From Dipteris shenzhenensis (lineage: Eukaryota; Polypodiophyta; Polypodiopsida; Gleicheniales), in the NCBI GenBank assembly GCA_047967505.1, contig CM106541.1: a stretch of DNA of 64,000 nucleotides; one strand, 5' to 3'. Under the pieces are notes generated by a model, which ran no database searches, was not told where the DNA came from, and saw only the letters and a program-made list of their open reading frames with translations. Positions 10,680 through 24,202 of this stretch are shown piece after piece (the first letter of the stretch is position 1; each line of letters starts with the position of its first letter). Position numbers and translations under genes: made by a program.

Positions 10680-12330
10680 TATCTACCTATGATTACCCAT
10701 GCTCCCTATGGCCAACCTACGGGGGAACAAGGGATCGACTCTAACATATGGTGCAATCCATTATGAGGAGTCCCATCTTTCTCCATCAAAGACACTATCT
10801 CAAAAATCTAAAAACTCTAATCGCTACCAGAGTGTTCCCCCCTCAAGGTTTTCTAGGAGAATCATCTCCAAAAGGAACTCATGGTTCTCTTCGACCTTCA
10901 TGGGTCAAGGGACAACATCATCTACCCCTACAGAGTCCACGAACTCCCTGGGAGACTCCTATGCTATGCTAAAAGCCCATTCAATGGAAGGAAGAAAGGG
11001 ACATGGTGAGCCAAGTCCATGTCCTCCATCGTGAATCTTTGGGACTAGAGAAAGAGGTAGACCAAGTGGGATCCAAAAAGAACTACTCCACAAGTGATAG
11101 AGCAATGTTGGGGGAGCTGAACTGGAGGAGGAAGACTCCTCTCCCATAGATAGTGGCCTCGTGGATGTGGTCCCTGCCAAACTCTCCTAGATCCAAACCC
11201 TCACTTGTCTCCTCGAGGTTGTGAGGCTGACTATCCTATCCTAAAGTGCCTACACTGCTAGTTTCACCTATTGCTTATTAGGTGGAGAGAGAATACCCTT
11301 AATGGCAAGTTGGTTGAGGTTGCTACCAGAGAGCCCCTCTAGTCATACCAGTGGTCACCACCAAGGAAAACTTTCTTCAATCTAAGCAAAAATCTCTACT
11401 ACCAAAAAAGAAGGGAAAGGGAACAAAAGAAGGGGGGAAATGAAAGAAGAGGAAAAAAGAGGAGGGGAAAGGGCTAAGGCAAGAGAAAGAGATCTTGGAC
11501 TTAGGGGATGGTAAAGTCTAAAGAGAGTTGCTACACTACCAAACAAGCCACACCACTAATTTGATGCGCTAGTTTCCTATGGCATAATAAATTCTGTTTA
11601 GATCCAGATCTCAAGGACTCTCCTTGGTTGGTAATGGAGCGTTGGAATTGCTCGTATATCTCAACTACTGCAACTTTGCCTTTCAACTCCCTTGCAATCT
11701 TAGTAGCCAATTCCTTTTGTTTCTTCCAATTGATGTCCTTACCCAAAGTGTCAGTTTCTTCGGCTATTGTCACTGTCCCTTTTGATCAAGTAATTCCTTG
11801 AGCATCAATCATTTCTGACAATTAAGCTACAATCTCACTCTCCTACATATTGCATACCCTCACAAAAAAGGCATCATAGATGGTTCTCATAACTCTTGTG
11901 TTGGGCCCTACTCAGCTCTTCCCCTAGTTTGTGCTTGGTCCTAGCCATTGAGGCACTTCTGACTAACTCCTTGCATACCAACCCTAATCCTAAAATAATA
12001 CATGAAATGCCAATCAATGATCATGCATGAATGCAAAAGATTCCTTCTTTGGGAAGAAGAGCAAGCATAGTCACTTGGATGAAGTAGTCAATAGAATGGT
12101 TAGAAACGAACTAGCGTATCCTCCCAGCATAGTCACAATACCAAGCCCTCGTTGGACAACACATCATATATGAAGTTTGTACGAGACTCCAAGGAGTTTC
12201 CCAAAAAATTATTTCTTAAAGACATTAAGAGGTCTCGCTCAACATATTGGTAGCACCTACTTCCACAACAGTCGATGGAAGAAACCTGATGCACCAACTC
12301 TAGTGACATTTTGTACATTAGCGTGGGAGG
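10680..12330. other. Extra leader sequence in Copia-A, unassigned
   Basis: Copia-A and Copia-C leaders align from the PBS to about 10670 and again from about 12330. The intervening 1.65 kb is absent from Copia-C. It holds short frames only: one of 111 codons at 10699 on the plus strand, and one of 80 codons at 11531-11773 on the minus strand that is Lys/Glu-rich. It may be another unrecognised insertion or ancestral leader lost from Copia-C. No direct-repeat borders were seen. Confidence 0.5.
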
Positions 12331-13418
12331 CTCTCTTCATCCTGGTGTGCAGAGACCTTGTAGAAACCTTTGGAATCTAAGTGGTTTTGGAGCAAAAAGA
12401 TGTTTTTTGATTTTTACCCTATTCCTTTCGACGATGATTGAGAGTCTGGATTGACCTATAGAGGCAACCATTGCCTGCTTTTGGTGTCTGTTGCACTTTG
12501 AGAGTTCAAAACACCTTTATTCTTGAATTTGGCATCATTTTGTTGGATTTTTGACTCACGGTCTCTACTCCAACGTTTTTCTACCAGTGTGTTGGAACTC
12601 GAGTTTGACGTAACCATTTGCAAATCTGTCAGTTCTGATGGACTCAAAAGGTCCTAAAACTTCTGTGTTGCTCATCATTTAAACTCTGGTGGTGTTTACA
12701 AATATATTTGTTTGCAAAAACATTTTTTGGTCCGTGTATTGGATCCAGTGATTGGGACCATGGTTTTTAAAACCGTCTCTTCCATTGTGTTCCAAAGGCC
12801 AAAAAACCCCAACCTGCGAGCTCTTGTGCGATTCTATAGAGATTTGGAGAAGTTCCATCTCTTTGAGGCACCAAATCGTTTGTTTCTCTGTCAAATATCC
12901 ATTCAATGGTTCAAACCTTTGAGTTTTGGATTGCAAGTCAATTCCAAGGACTCCCCATTTCTAATTCATCGGTTGGGATTTTGGAGTTCCAACAGAAGAG
13001 AGATATTTGCAAATTGTCTTACTGAGTCCAATTATGGCATCCCAAGTTCTATTTTCACTAGCGGTCATTACCGTGGGGTTGTGATTTCTTGGATCTACCT
13101 TATGTAGATCACTCTGGTTATAGTCTGAGCCATGTGAGCTAATTTCATGGTTTGCATTGGGTTGTAGTGGATGCTTTACAAACCATTTGGGTTCATTGCG
13201 ATCCTTGTTGGATGCACTGATAGGCCCAGATTGCCTTGTGGGATGCTTTATTGATGGAGGTATAGAACACATATGCTATTTTATGCTAAGGGAAAGCTTC
13301 AACACATTGTAGTTGATGCACTCATAGTGCTATGCTCTCTTGGATGAGACATTATTGATGCTTATGCCCATGGATGATGTTTATGCTTGAGGAATTTGGC
13401 TCTTATTGGCATTGGGTT

Positions 13419-13675
13419 TGACAAAATATGAAGAGGGGAGAGGAGAAGAGTGGAGATGAGGAGAGAGGGCATAGCTAGAGAGCACACCACAAATGACTAA
13501 CTGTACACTAGATTTAGTTAAAAAAATAGAATATATAAAAACCCTTTTAGGGTTAGGGTTAGGGGATCTAACCCTTTCCTTTATAGCACTCTATAAGGTT
13601 AGTGCTATGCACATATGATCACGTGATGGTGCTATGCACACATGATCACATGATGTTGAGCGTGAACTCTCAACA
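13419..13675 (-). repeat. Copia-B 3' LTR (257 bp)
   Basis: On the plus strand it runs TGACAAAATATGAAG...ACTCTCAACA. It contains the telomere-like run ttttagggttagggttaggg near 13544-13564 and a near-duplicated cacatgatcac motif near the inner end. Confidence 0.95.
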
Positions 13676-13763
13676 CCTTCCCTCAAGATCAACATCATGA
13701 AGTAGGCCTTCCCTCAAGATGATGATTCTGAGGAATCGAAGAAGGATTGAGCATTACATTTCA

Positions 13764-16700
13764 TCACACCCCTTTAATGGGAATGTCCTTTCTCTGCGTC
13801 AAACCAAGAGCTAGTCGATGTTTCTCGAATAGCTCTTTACCGAGTGGTTTGGTAAAGATGTCTGCAACATTTTCTTGGCTATCACAATGCTGCACTGTGA
13901 TGTCACCAAGTAACACTCTTTCTCTGATGAAGTGCTCTCTGACATCAATGTGCTTTGTCCTGGAGTGATATATTGGATTCTTGGCCAATGCTTGAGCCAA
14001 TTGATTATCACAGTATATTGTTGTTGGCTTTGACTCATTAAAGCAATCTATTTCTGACAATAGTCTTCTGAGCCATATAGCCTCACATGCACCTATAGTG
14101 AGTGCCCTATATTCTGCTTCAGTCGAAGACAAAGAAACAGTTGGCTTTTTGTTTGACAACCATGATATAGCACCTTGACCAAGGAAAAATGCATATCCCT
14201 ATGTCGATCTCCTAGTCTCATGATCTTCGGCATAGTCACTGTCACAGTATCCATGCAACCATGGATGACTTCCTTTGTATTCTATCCCAAACTGTCTTGT
14301 ACCTCTGATGTATCTCAAGACTCTTTTGGCTGCATTCCAATGAGACTGTTTTGGATTTGCCATAAACTGTGCTAGTGAGCTTACTGCATAACAAATATCT
14401 GGCCGTGTGATTGTCAGATATATAAGAGATCCGATGAGCTGCCTATAGTATCTGTCATTGATTGTAGGAATTTTTGAATCTTTAGTAAGTTTCAAACTCT
14501 GTTCCATGGGAGTGGCTACAATCTTGCAATCTGCCATATGAAACTTCTTCAAGAGACTATCAACATACTTGAGCTGACTCATGAATGTGCTATCTGAATC
14601 TCTCTAGGACTCAATTCCAAGACAATAGTGCATAAGTCTAAGATCTTTCATGTCGAACTCTGCAGATAAGTCTTGTTTTAATTTTTTGATGAAGCTATCC
14701 TTGCTTCCTGTCACAATCAGATCATCTACATACAAAAGTGCAATAGTAATGTCATCCCCTTGAACTTTGTAGTAGAGAGTATGATCTGCATTGGACTTCA
14801 TGTATCCTAGATCAGCAAAATACTTGTCAATTTTGCTGTACCAACTTCTGGGTGCTTGTTTTAAGCCGTAGAGACTTTTCTTGAGATGGCAAACCTTATT
14901 CTCCTTTCTGGTTCAACATAACCTGCTGGTTGTTGCATGTAGACTTCCTCATCTAGATAACCATTGAGAAATGCATTCTTGACATCGAGCTGGTACACAT
15001 TCCATTTGTTGAGAGTGTTGCTAGTGATGTCAAGAACTATATGGAATCCATCTTTGCTACTGGAGCATAAGTCTCATCATAGTCTTGACCATATTGTTGT
15101 GCAAATCCTTTTACAACTAGTTTGGCTTTATATCTCTGAATACTTCCATCTAGATTGTACTTCACTTTGTATACCCATTTGTTTGCTATGGCCTTCTTTC
15201 CTGGTGGAAGATCGCATAAATCCCAATTATTATTCTTATACAAAGCATCCATTTCTTCATTCATAGCAGTTTGCCATTCTGGCTTGTCTACTGCATCTTC
15301 GAAGTACACTGGCTCTTCTGTAGCCATGATGGTAGTCATAAGAGCATAGTTGGTGGTTTCCACCTGAATTGCTTTGCCTTTCTGAGCATATGTCAATTTG
15401 GTTGGAGGTCTGCTTTCCCTAGTAGAGCCCTAGTAGACCATCTGAGCTATTGTGGCTCTGCTTGGGGTGTTGTTGGCAATTCTTGCTCTTCTTCATCAAC
15501 CTGTTCTGAAGATGACTGTGAAGTCGATGCTTCTATCTCCTGTGTAGGTGAGGTTTTTCATTCTAATTCCTCATCAAAGATTACATCTCTGGAGATAATG
15601 ACTTTGTGGTTGATGGGATCATACAATTTGTATGCTTTGCTTTCTTCACTGTAGCCAACCATTATGCATTTGCGTGACTTTGCATCCAATTTCCTACGAT
15701 GGTCATCATGTATGTGGGCATATGCTATGCAATCAAATATGCGGAGATGCCCAATGCATGGCTTGTGTCCAGTGAATGCTTCATAAGGAGTCATACCTTG
15801 TATCGGTTCGGTAGGAAGCCGATTAAGCAAATAGTTTGCAGTGGCTATTGCTTCTGCCCAATACTGATTTGGAAGATGCTTTTCACTAAGCATTGCTCTA
15901 GCACTATTTGCTAAAGTCCCATTCTTCCTTTCAGCTCTTGCATTCTGTTGAGGAGTATCTGCACATGTGAATTGTCTTCGAATGCCATGATTTCTGCAAA
16001 AATTCATGAATGCTGAAGACATGTATTCACCTCCTCTGTTTGATCTCATGACCTTGATCTTTCTGCCTGTCTGGTTTTCTACCATGGCTTTGAATTCTTG
16101 AAATTTGGAAAACACTTCAGATTTCTCTTTCAGAAAGTAGACCCAACAATATTTGCTGTAGTCGTCGATGAAGGTCAAGTAGTAAAGTGAACCATTGATG
16201 CTGTGGGTCTGGGCATAACCCCATACATCTGTATGTATCAAATCAAGAATACCTCATGCATGAGAGGTACTTCTAACAAAGTTGGTTCACTTTTGTTTGC
16301 CGAAGCAGCATGCTTCACAAACTTTTCCAAGAAACTGTAGCTTTGGAATCCCAATTGCCATATTCTGATTCCTGAGATCTAACAAGTACTTAAAATTGAC
16401 ATGACCATATCTCTTGTGCCATTTTGCAGATAGTGGCATTTGTTGTGTTTGAGCTGACATGGCATGCTTATCTAGCACTGTAGCTAGCATTCTATATAAG
16501 CATCCTTCCTTGACACCTTTTGCTACTAGCTGACATCTTTTGGATTTGTCTCTGATAGTGCATTCATCACCATCGAAGATGACTTTGTAATTGTGTTCCA
16601 TCATTTGACCTACTAACAAAAGGTTCTTGCTGAGCTTTGGAACATAGAGCACATCTTTGACTAATCCTTTTATACCAGTGAAATTGTTCATAGGGATAAC

Positions 16701-18047
16701 ACCTGTCCCTTGAACTGGATTCGGTGTATTGTCTGCTGTGTAGATGACATTTTTCTATCCTTCTAATGGTTTCATCTCTGTGAACCATTCCTAATGATTT
16801 GTCATATGAGATGATGCAGCACTATCGATGTACTAAGGATCCTGTTCCACTTGGTCGACTTGATAGCTGAAATCCTCTTTGGGATTGAAATCAATGTCTA
16901 GGTACACTGTCTAGGTACACTGTATCAATCTGATGCAATTCCTCGCTTGCAAGAAACATATTTCCACGTTCATTTGCAAAATGACTATGACTAGAATGTC
17001 CACCTCGATGATTTCCTCTGCCTCGGGAATTCCCTCGATTACTGCTGGATTGATCGCCTTGGTTGTACTGCTTCTTGCGGCAATCTCTTTCATAGTGTCC
17101 AAACTTGTGACAGTAGTTGCACTGGATGTTTGACATGTTGGTGGATGCATTTCCTCATCCTTGGAATCTTCCTCGATTGAAATGATTTCCTCTTTGCTGA
17201 TTCTAATGTTGCTGAGGATGATGTTGATGCTGATGCTGATTCTGACTTTGATTTTGTTGATGATGACCACTTTTCTGGTATGATCTACCTCTGTCTCTGC
17301 CTCTACTTTTATCTGAAGCTGTGAATGCCTGATCATTAGAATGACCTTTACGTGCTTGAATTGCCTGAGTCCTAAGTTCTTCACCAAGTAAAACTAACTG
17401 AAGTTCTTCCAGTGTTGGAATTTGCCATTGGATGGCAATACTCTGGACTAGATTCTCGTATCCCTCTCCTAGTCCATTCAGGATTACTTGAACCATTTCT
17501 ACAGGGTTCATAGTCTCTCATGCTGCTGCAAGTTGATTGTTGTAGTCTTTGATGCGGAGTACATAAGCATGACCGGTTTCACTACTATTGCAAAAACTCT
17601 GGTTGATCTGGTTTCTCAGGGTGAGAATCCTGGATGTGTTCTTGGACTCGTAGAGAGCTACGAACATATCCCATGCTTCTTTTGATGTCTTGACTGTGTT
17701 GAGTTGTCCTAGCATGACATCTTGCACATTTTGCTTGATCAGGTGATAGGCATACTTGTCTTTCTTATCCCATTCTGCTTGAGCTCGGGCAATGGTAGGA
17801 TCTGCTACTGGTGCGGAAACTGTTTGTGTAGATGTAGATCCCAATGTAGATTTCGTTGTTGGTGCTATGAAAATAGATGGAGTAGAGCTACTGGTGGTTG
17901 GATCGTCCAATGGTCTAGGTGTAGACCCATTGACATACTCCCATTTGTCCTGAAGCACAAGAATGGTCTCCATTCGATATTTCCATGTACCATAATTGGA
18001 CTTGTCTAACTTAGTAGATGCTCAAGATTGAGGTTGCTAGTCGACAT
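13764..18047 (-). pseudogene. Copia-B gag-pol polyprotein, frameshifted
   Basis: Gag begins at 18047 (MSTSNLNLEHLLS) with an early frameshift, then continues in the 17973 frame through a UBN2-type Gag domain to 17203. A CCHC knuckle (CNYCHKFGHYERDC) lies near 17120. The GAG-pre-integrase region is at 16691-16287. The integrase core at 16241-15558 has the first Asp in HTDVWGY and the Glu in AERKN, but the central Asp of the usual RSDxGGEY is Asn here (RSNRGGEY). RT is at 15396-14604, with KAKLVVKGFAQ and the active-site YVDD (in LLYVDDLIVTG); the frame breaks in several places, including around 15040-14810. RNase H covers 14582-13764 with SSTEAEYRA and VADIFTKPLG. At least five frame breaks and the changed integrase residue make the element immobile on its own. 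Confidence 0.92.
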
Positions 18048-18049
18048 GG

Positions 18050-18496
18050 TGCAAGAAATGTAAAAAGTGTCGTGAAGATCTCTGTATGAATTAATTGCAA
18101 ATACACTGAATATGCCAAGTAGAATCTTTGTACCGTTGGTGAAGATAGAACTGCCGTATATAAAAGCTGATCTGTATTACAAGGCTTGTGGCAATGATGC
18201 CAGGAATAGCCAAGAGGCTTTACAAGGCTGAAATGATGTGCATGATGCGGTGAGATAGTCGAATAGGCTTTACAATGGTGGCATGTGTGTGTGAAATCAA
18301 ATGCTATCTGCCCACTGAATCAATCTGCAATGCCTCTATACTCTGCTCACTGAATTGATGAACGTAAGGTTTCAGGTAATGTAATGATGTGAAACCATAT
18401 GTGAGCGCATGGACTGACTCCGAGTAGGTACTAGTCAGGAATTTCGGGCATGGCCTAGATTGGCAGCTTGGGGAAATTCAAAGCATCCCCTCTATG
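18050..18496 (-). other. Copia-B 5' leader, part next to gag
   Basis: Untranslated leader of Copia-B, cut at 18496 by the Copia-C insertion and continuing at 24379. Parts resemble the internal region of Copia-F near 57740-58010 (for example gcatggactgac), which suggests the two elements are related. Confidence 0.6.
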
Positions 18497-18667
18497 TGTG
18501 GGGGTTAAAGGTCACTATGCCTTTACCCCAGTTATGTACAATACTCAAACACATATGTAAATGAATGAAAAAGAAGATTAGGGTGGTTTTGCACCCACCA
18601 AAACATGTGTGGCTCTCTGTCTCTCTCTCTCCCTCTTCCGTTCTTGCTTCCGTTGAGAGCACTCTCA
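18497..18667 (+). repeat. Copia-C 5' LTR (171 bp)
   Basis: Begins TGTGGGGGTTAAAGG and ends GAGCACTCTCA. It is matched by 24203-24373. Confidence 0.96.
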
Positions 18668-18669
18668 AC

Positions 18670-18681
18670 TGGTAGCAGAGC
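18670..18681 (+). promoter_or_regulatory. Copia-C primer-binding site
   Basis: TGGTAGCAGAGC differs at one base from the initiator-methionine tRNA complement and lies two bases after the 5' LTR. Confidence 0.85.
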
Positions 18682-20120
18682 CCGGGTGATCTACCTGAGC
18701 GTGCGTGAATGCTTAGAAGCTCAGCAGCTCTGTGGGAGGAAGGAGAAGCTCTGTGGGAAGCTTTGTGGGTGCCTTTACTTGCATCCGAGTGTGCAGAGAC
18801 CTTGGAGGAATCTTTGGAAAAGTCACTCTGGTTTTGTGAAGTGGTTTTGAGAGCCTGTTAAGTGTTTTCAAAGAAAAAGTCGTTTTTTGAGCTTTTCCCT
18901 ATTCTGTTCGATGACAGAGACTCCGTATTGACTTATAGAGGCAACTATTGCTTGCTTTTGGTGTCCACTTCACTTCAGAAGCTTGGAAACACCTTCATTC
19001 TTGAATCTGGGATCATTTCATTGGATTTCTGACTCACTGTGTCAGCTTCTACGTTTTTCTGCCTGGGTGTTGGAACTCAAGTTTGGAGCAACCATTTGTA
19101 GATCTGTCAGTTCCGCTGGACTCAGGAGATCTAAAACTTCTATGTTGCTCATCATTCGCACTTCAGTGGAGTTTACAAATAGCTCTATTTTCAAAAACGT
19201 TTTTCAGTCCGTGTGTTGGACCCAGTGATTGAGACCATGGTTTCCAAAACCATATGTCCTATTGCATTCCGGATGCCCAAAAACCCCTACCTGTCAGTTC
19301 TTACGTGATTCGGTGGAGGATTTTCAGAGTTATAGATCTCTGTGTATTTGATTTCGTCTCTCTGTTATGCATTTTTCATTTTAAGGTTTTAAAACCTTAG
19401 ATTTATGCCACATGGCAGTGGATAAGTGTTGACTCCCATTTCTCACTCATCGGTTGGGATTTTGCAGTTTCGACAGAAGAGAGATATTTGCAGATTTTCT
19501 TGTTGAGTCCAATTATGCAATGGCGCCCATGTTTTGAGGCATCTCAGGTTCTATTTTCAGTAGCGGTCATTACCGTGGGACTACGATTTCTTGAGCATAC
19601 CTTATGCAGATCACTCTGGTTGCAGTTTGGGCAGTGCGCTCTCATTCGTGGTGTGCATTGGGTTGCAGTGGATGATTTATAGGCCATTTGGATGCATTGA
19701 GGTCCTTATTGGATGCACTGATAGGCCCAAATTGCCTTGTGGGATGCTATTTTTATGGACGCTTTGCACATGGATGCTATTTTATGCTGAGGGATAGCTT
19801 TGACACATTGCAGGTGATGCAATGATAGTGCTATGCTCTCTTGGATGAGATATTATTAATGCATATGCCAGTGGACGGTGTTTATGCTTGAGTCATTTGG
19901 CACTTATTGGCATTTTGGATTGCCATTATAGTTGGCATTTTCTTTTGGGCCAGATTTACTCATATGGATGCATAGTATATGCACATGAGTCAGATGCTTT
20001 GAGACATGAGTTTTGGTGATATTTCACTCTATTGTGGCATACACATTTGGGTGCACCTGGTATTTGGTGTGATTCTCTCTTGTAGGCACTAGCATTTGGG
20101 ATTTTTGCTTCATTTGCATC

Positions 20121-23100
20121 ATGGCATCCTCTTCCATGTCTGAAAAGGAGTTTTTTAGCATTAAAAAGTTTGATGGGACAAACTTTTCTTTGTGGAAAGA
20201 ACAAATAAGGGATGTGCTTATTCAAAAGAAGCAGATTAAACCCTTGGCAGGGATTGAAGCTAAGCCTGCAAATATGTCGGAGGATGATTGGAATGAGTTG
20301 GATGCATTAGCAAAGTCTACTATTAGACTTCATCTTTGCAGAGTCAGTTTATTTCACAGTAGTAAATGAGCAGACTATGGAAGATTTATGGAAGAAACTG
20401 TGTGCCACTTATGAGAAGGAAATCGCCTCTAATAAAGTTTACCTCATGAAGAGGTTGTTTGAGCTACAGATGAAGGAAGGGGTCTCCATTGCTTCTCACT
20501 TGAATAAATTCAATATTATTTTCAGCTAGCTTTAGGCTCAAAAGATGAATTTTGATGCAGAGACTAATGCAATATTTCTCTTATGTTCATTGCCATCCTC
20601 ATGGGATACCTTCTGTATAGCTGTCAGTAACTATGCACCTGGTGGAGTACTGAAATTTGATGATGTTGTGGGTAGCTTGTTGGCAGAGGAGATTAGAAGG
20701 AAGTCTATGGACGGCAACAAGCAGGATGCAGCATTAAATGTGCAAAGGCGCAGATTACAGTTCAGGGGGAAGTCCCAAGAAAGAGGGAAGTCTCATAGCA
20801 AATCCAAGGCATAGAACATTGAGTGTTACCACTGTGGCAAGAAGGGCCATATGAAAAAGGATTGCTACAAGCTGAAAAGAGAGCAAAAGGATAAGAAAAA
20901 GAATGTAAATTGGGGTGCAAATCAAAAGGAAGAGAGTCCAAGGGAGGACAAAGGAAAAGTGAAGATCGAGGAGATCAATGCAGTCACACATGATAGTGAC
21001 AATGACGTTCTCTTCATGTCTAGTTTATCTACAGAGTTGCTTACCACTTCAGATGATGCACATTCCCAGGATTGGATTTTGAATTCTGGTGCTTCATTCC
21101 ATGTTACTCCCCATAGGGAATGGTTCTCCACTTATGACAGTGGAAAGACAGGTTGTGTGCATCTTGGAAATGACTATGCATGTGACAGTGGGAGTAGGTG
21201 ACATAAAGTTTTCTTTTGCAAATGGGTCTGCATTTATTTTGAAACATGTGAGACATGTGCCTAAGTTGACCAAGAGTCTTATTTCAGTGGGTCAGCTAGA
21301 TGATGCTCGTTTTCACACCACTTTTGGCTTTCAGAGTTGGAAAATCTAGAAGGGCTCTATCCTTTTGGCCAGGGGTGCCAAGTGTGGGACTTTGTATCCC
21401 TTACATGTATTAGGGGTATTTGATCATGTTGTTGCAATAACCGAGCAGCCAAGCACTTCTTTGTGGCATTGCAGGTTGGGGCACATGAGCTAGAATGGAA
21501 TGAAACTCTTATGCCGTTTCGGTTATGTACCGCATTTGAGTTTCTCTGATTTTGAATTTTGTGAGCACCATCTCTATGGGAAGCGGACTAAATCAGCCCA
21601 TAAAAGAAGGGGAAAGAAAGATTTTGAAAAGCTTGATTTGGTGCATTCAGACGTACGTGGTCCCATGCCTACACACAGTCATTAGGCGGGGCTGAATAGT
21701 ATGTGATATTCATTGATGATGCAACTAGGAAAGTGTGGGCTTATGCTATAGCTTAGAAGAGTGATGTGTTCCAGGTATTTCAAAAATGGCTGGCCTTGGT
21801 TGAGAATCAATCAGGTAGAATGCTTAAATGCCTATGGACTGACAATGGTGGAGAGTATCTCTCTCATGACTTTCAGCATTTCTGTGATACACGTGGGATT
21901 AAGAGGGAGCTCACATCCCCTCGTACTCCAGAGCAAAATCCAGTTGCAGAAAAGATGAACAGTACCATTCAAGAAAGGTTGCAATGCATGCTTTCCAATG
22001 CAAGTCTTTCTGGTGGTTTTTGGGCTGAGGCAATGAAGACTGCAATGCATGTGATCAATAGATCACCTAGTAAGAGTTTGGATGGCAGTATTCCTGAAGA
22101 GGCATGGAGTGGCAAGAAGCCCTCTTACTCTCATTTGCGTATATTTGGATGTGAGGAATATGCACATGTGCCAAAAGAGCTTCAAAAGAAGCTAGATCCT
22201 AAGTCTAGGAAATGCATCTTTCTGGGTTATGGTGAAAGGGAAGAGATGGGCTATCGTCTCTAGGATCCAGAAGCAAAGAAGATTATACGCAACCATGATG
22301 TAGTCTTCAATGAGAAGAAGATGCATAAGACACCCATGAGGGATGTGGAAATGAGGAGAATCACTTTCCAGGATGTGAATCCACCTGCATATGTTGATAG
22401 ACAGCAAGCTGTCCGTGCACCAAATGTGCAAGAAATGGTACCACCAAGTACTCCCACTGGTATACAATCAAGGGTAGATGATGGATCATCTATTGGTGGA
22501 AATGATGAGCCAAATGTGGCTGATATCCAGGTGGGACAGCAAGTGGAAATGCCCTTGAGAAGATCATCTAGAGTGTCTAGACCACCTGATAGGTTTGTTC
22601 CAGGGGTGGACTATGTGATGCTTACTGATTGCGGGGAGCCTTCTTGCTACAGAGAGGCTATGATGCATGAGGATCAACGCAAGTGGGAGTATGCTATGCA
22701 ATTTGAGATGAGTTCACTTATGAAGAATAAGATTTGGGACTTGGTTTCTTTGCCACATGGAAAGAAAGCATTGCCATGTAAATGGGTCTACAAAATGAAG
22801 TTCATAGGTGATGATGTGCCTAGGTTGGAAGGGTGTGGACTTTGATGAGATATTCTCTCCGGTTGTGAAGATGACCACACTTAGATGCATGCTTGGACTA
22901 GTGGCAGTAGAGGATATGGAGCTTATGCAGATGGATGTCAAGACAGCTTTCTTGCATGGGGAATTGCATGAGGAAATTTACATGGTGCAGCTGGAAGGCT
23001 TTGAAGAAAAGGTGAAAGAGCATTTAGTTTGCAAGCTAAAGAAGAGTCTGTATGGTCTTAAGCAAGTGCCTAGAGAATGGTATCAGAAGTTTGATGCTTT

Positions 23101-24149
23101 CATTCGGTCCCAGGGTTTTAGAAGGAGTGAAATTGATCACTGCCTCTATACTAAAAGGGCTAAGGATAATAGTCTGATAATTCTGGCACTATATGTGGAT
23201 GATATGCTATTGGCTAGCAAGAATACTTATGAGCTAGATGCATTAAAGGCCAAGTTTCATGAGGCCTTTGATATGAAGTATTTGGGACTTGCAGGTCATA
23301 TTCTTGGTATGCGCATCACGCATGATCGGAGTAGGAAACTCCTTTGGCTTTCACAAAAAGAGTATGTTACAAAAGTATTGTAGCATTTCAATATGGAGAG
23401 GGGGAAGGCAGTGAGTACTCCATTGCCTCCATATGTGAAATTGGGTCATACAGATAGTCCCAAATCAGATGAGGAAAGGGCCATGATGGCCAAGGTTCCT
23501 TATGCATCAATAGTTGGGAGTAATGCTATGATAGCTACTAGACCAAACACTGCATTTGTAGTGGGAGTTGTTAGCCGGTATATGGCTAATCCAGGACAGA
23601 GGCATTGGGAGGCAGTTAAGTGCATCATGAGGTACATGAAGGGTACCAAGGAGATGTGCATCTGCTTTGGTAGAGGAGACATGCGTGTACTTGGGTACAC
23701 AGATTCAGACTATGCAGGGCATGTGGATAGTAGGAGATCCACTTCTGGTTATGTGTTCACCTTTGCAGGTGGTGCAGTGTCGTGGATGTGTCGCGCACAA
23801 AAGTGCATTGCTTTGTTTACCACAGAGGCTGAGTATGTTGCAACCACAGAGGGTTGCAAGGAGGCTATATGGCTTGATCAGCTAGTGGGAGATTTGGGGA
23901 TTCATACAGGTGTACCAACATTGCATAAATAGTGATTCCATGAGTGCTATTCAGCTAGCACAGAATCCAGTCTTTCATGCAAAGACCAAACACATTGAGG
24001 TCAAGTACCATTTCATCAGGGAGGTACTTGAGGACAAGCGCATAGAGCTTGTCAAGGTTCATACAGATGATAACCCTACAGATATGCTAACGAAGAGTCT
24101 ACCTAGTCAGCGGTTTGAGTATTGTCATGTATTGATGGGCATTGGATAG
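20121..24149 (+). pseudogene. Copia-C gag-pol polyprotein, multiply frameshifted
   Basis: Gag starts at 20121 (MASSSMSEKEFFSIKKFDG) and breaks near 20335. It continues through LMKRLFELQMKEGV to a CCHC knuckle (CYHCGKKGHMKKDC, about 20823). In the protease the usual catalytic Asp of DSGA reads Asn (WILNSGASFH, about 21075). The integrase zinc region and core run 21440-22263, with HSDVRGP, LWTDNGGEY and a Glu in the PVAEKMN context. RT begins at about 22570. About 40 bp are missing at 22820, removing the block that follows KWVYKMK. The active site YVDDM is at about 23200. RNase H covers 23393-24149 in two frames and ends with DMLTKSLPS. Stops and shifts are scattered. Each domain is recognisable, so the call is firm; the polyprotein is not functional. 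Confidence 0.93.
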
Positions 24150-24202
24150 TATGCTCATTGGTTGTTCTCCCTTAAAGGCAGATTGTCCTTTAAGTGGGAG
24201 GT

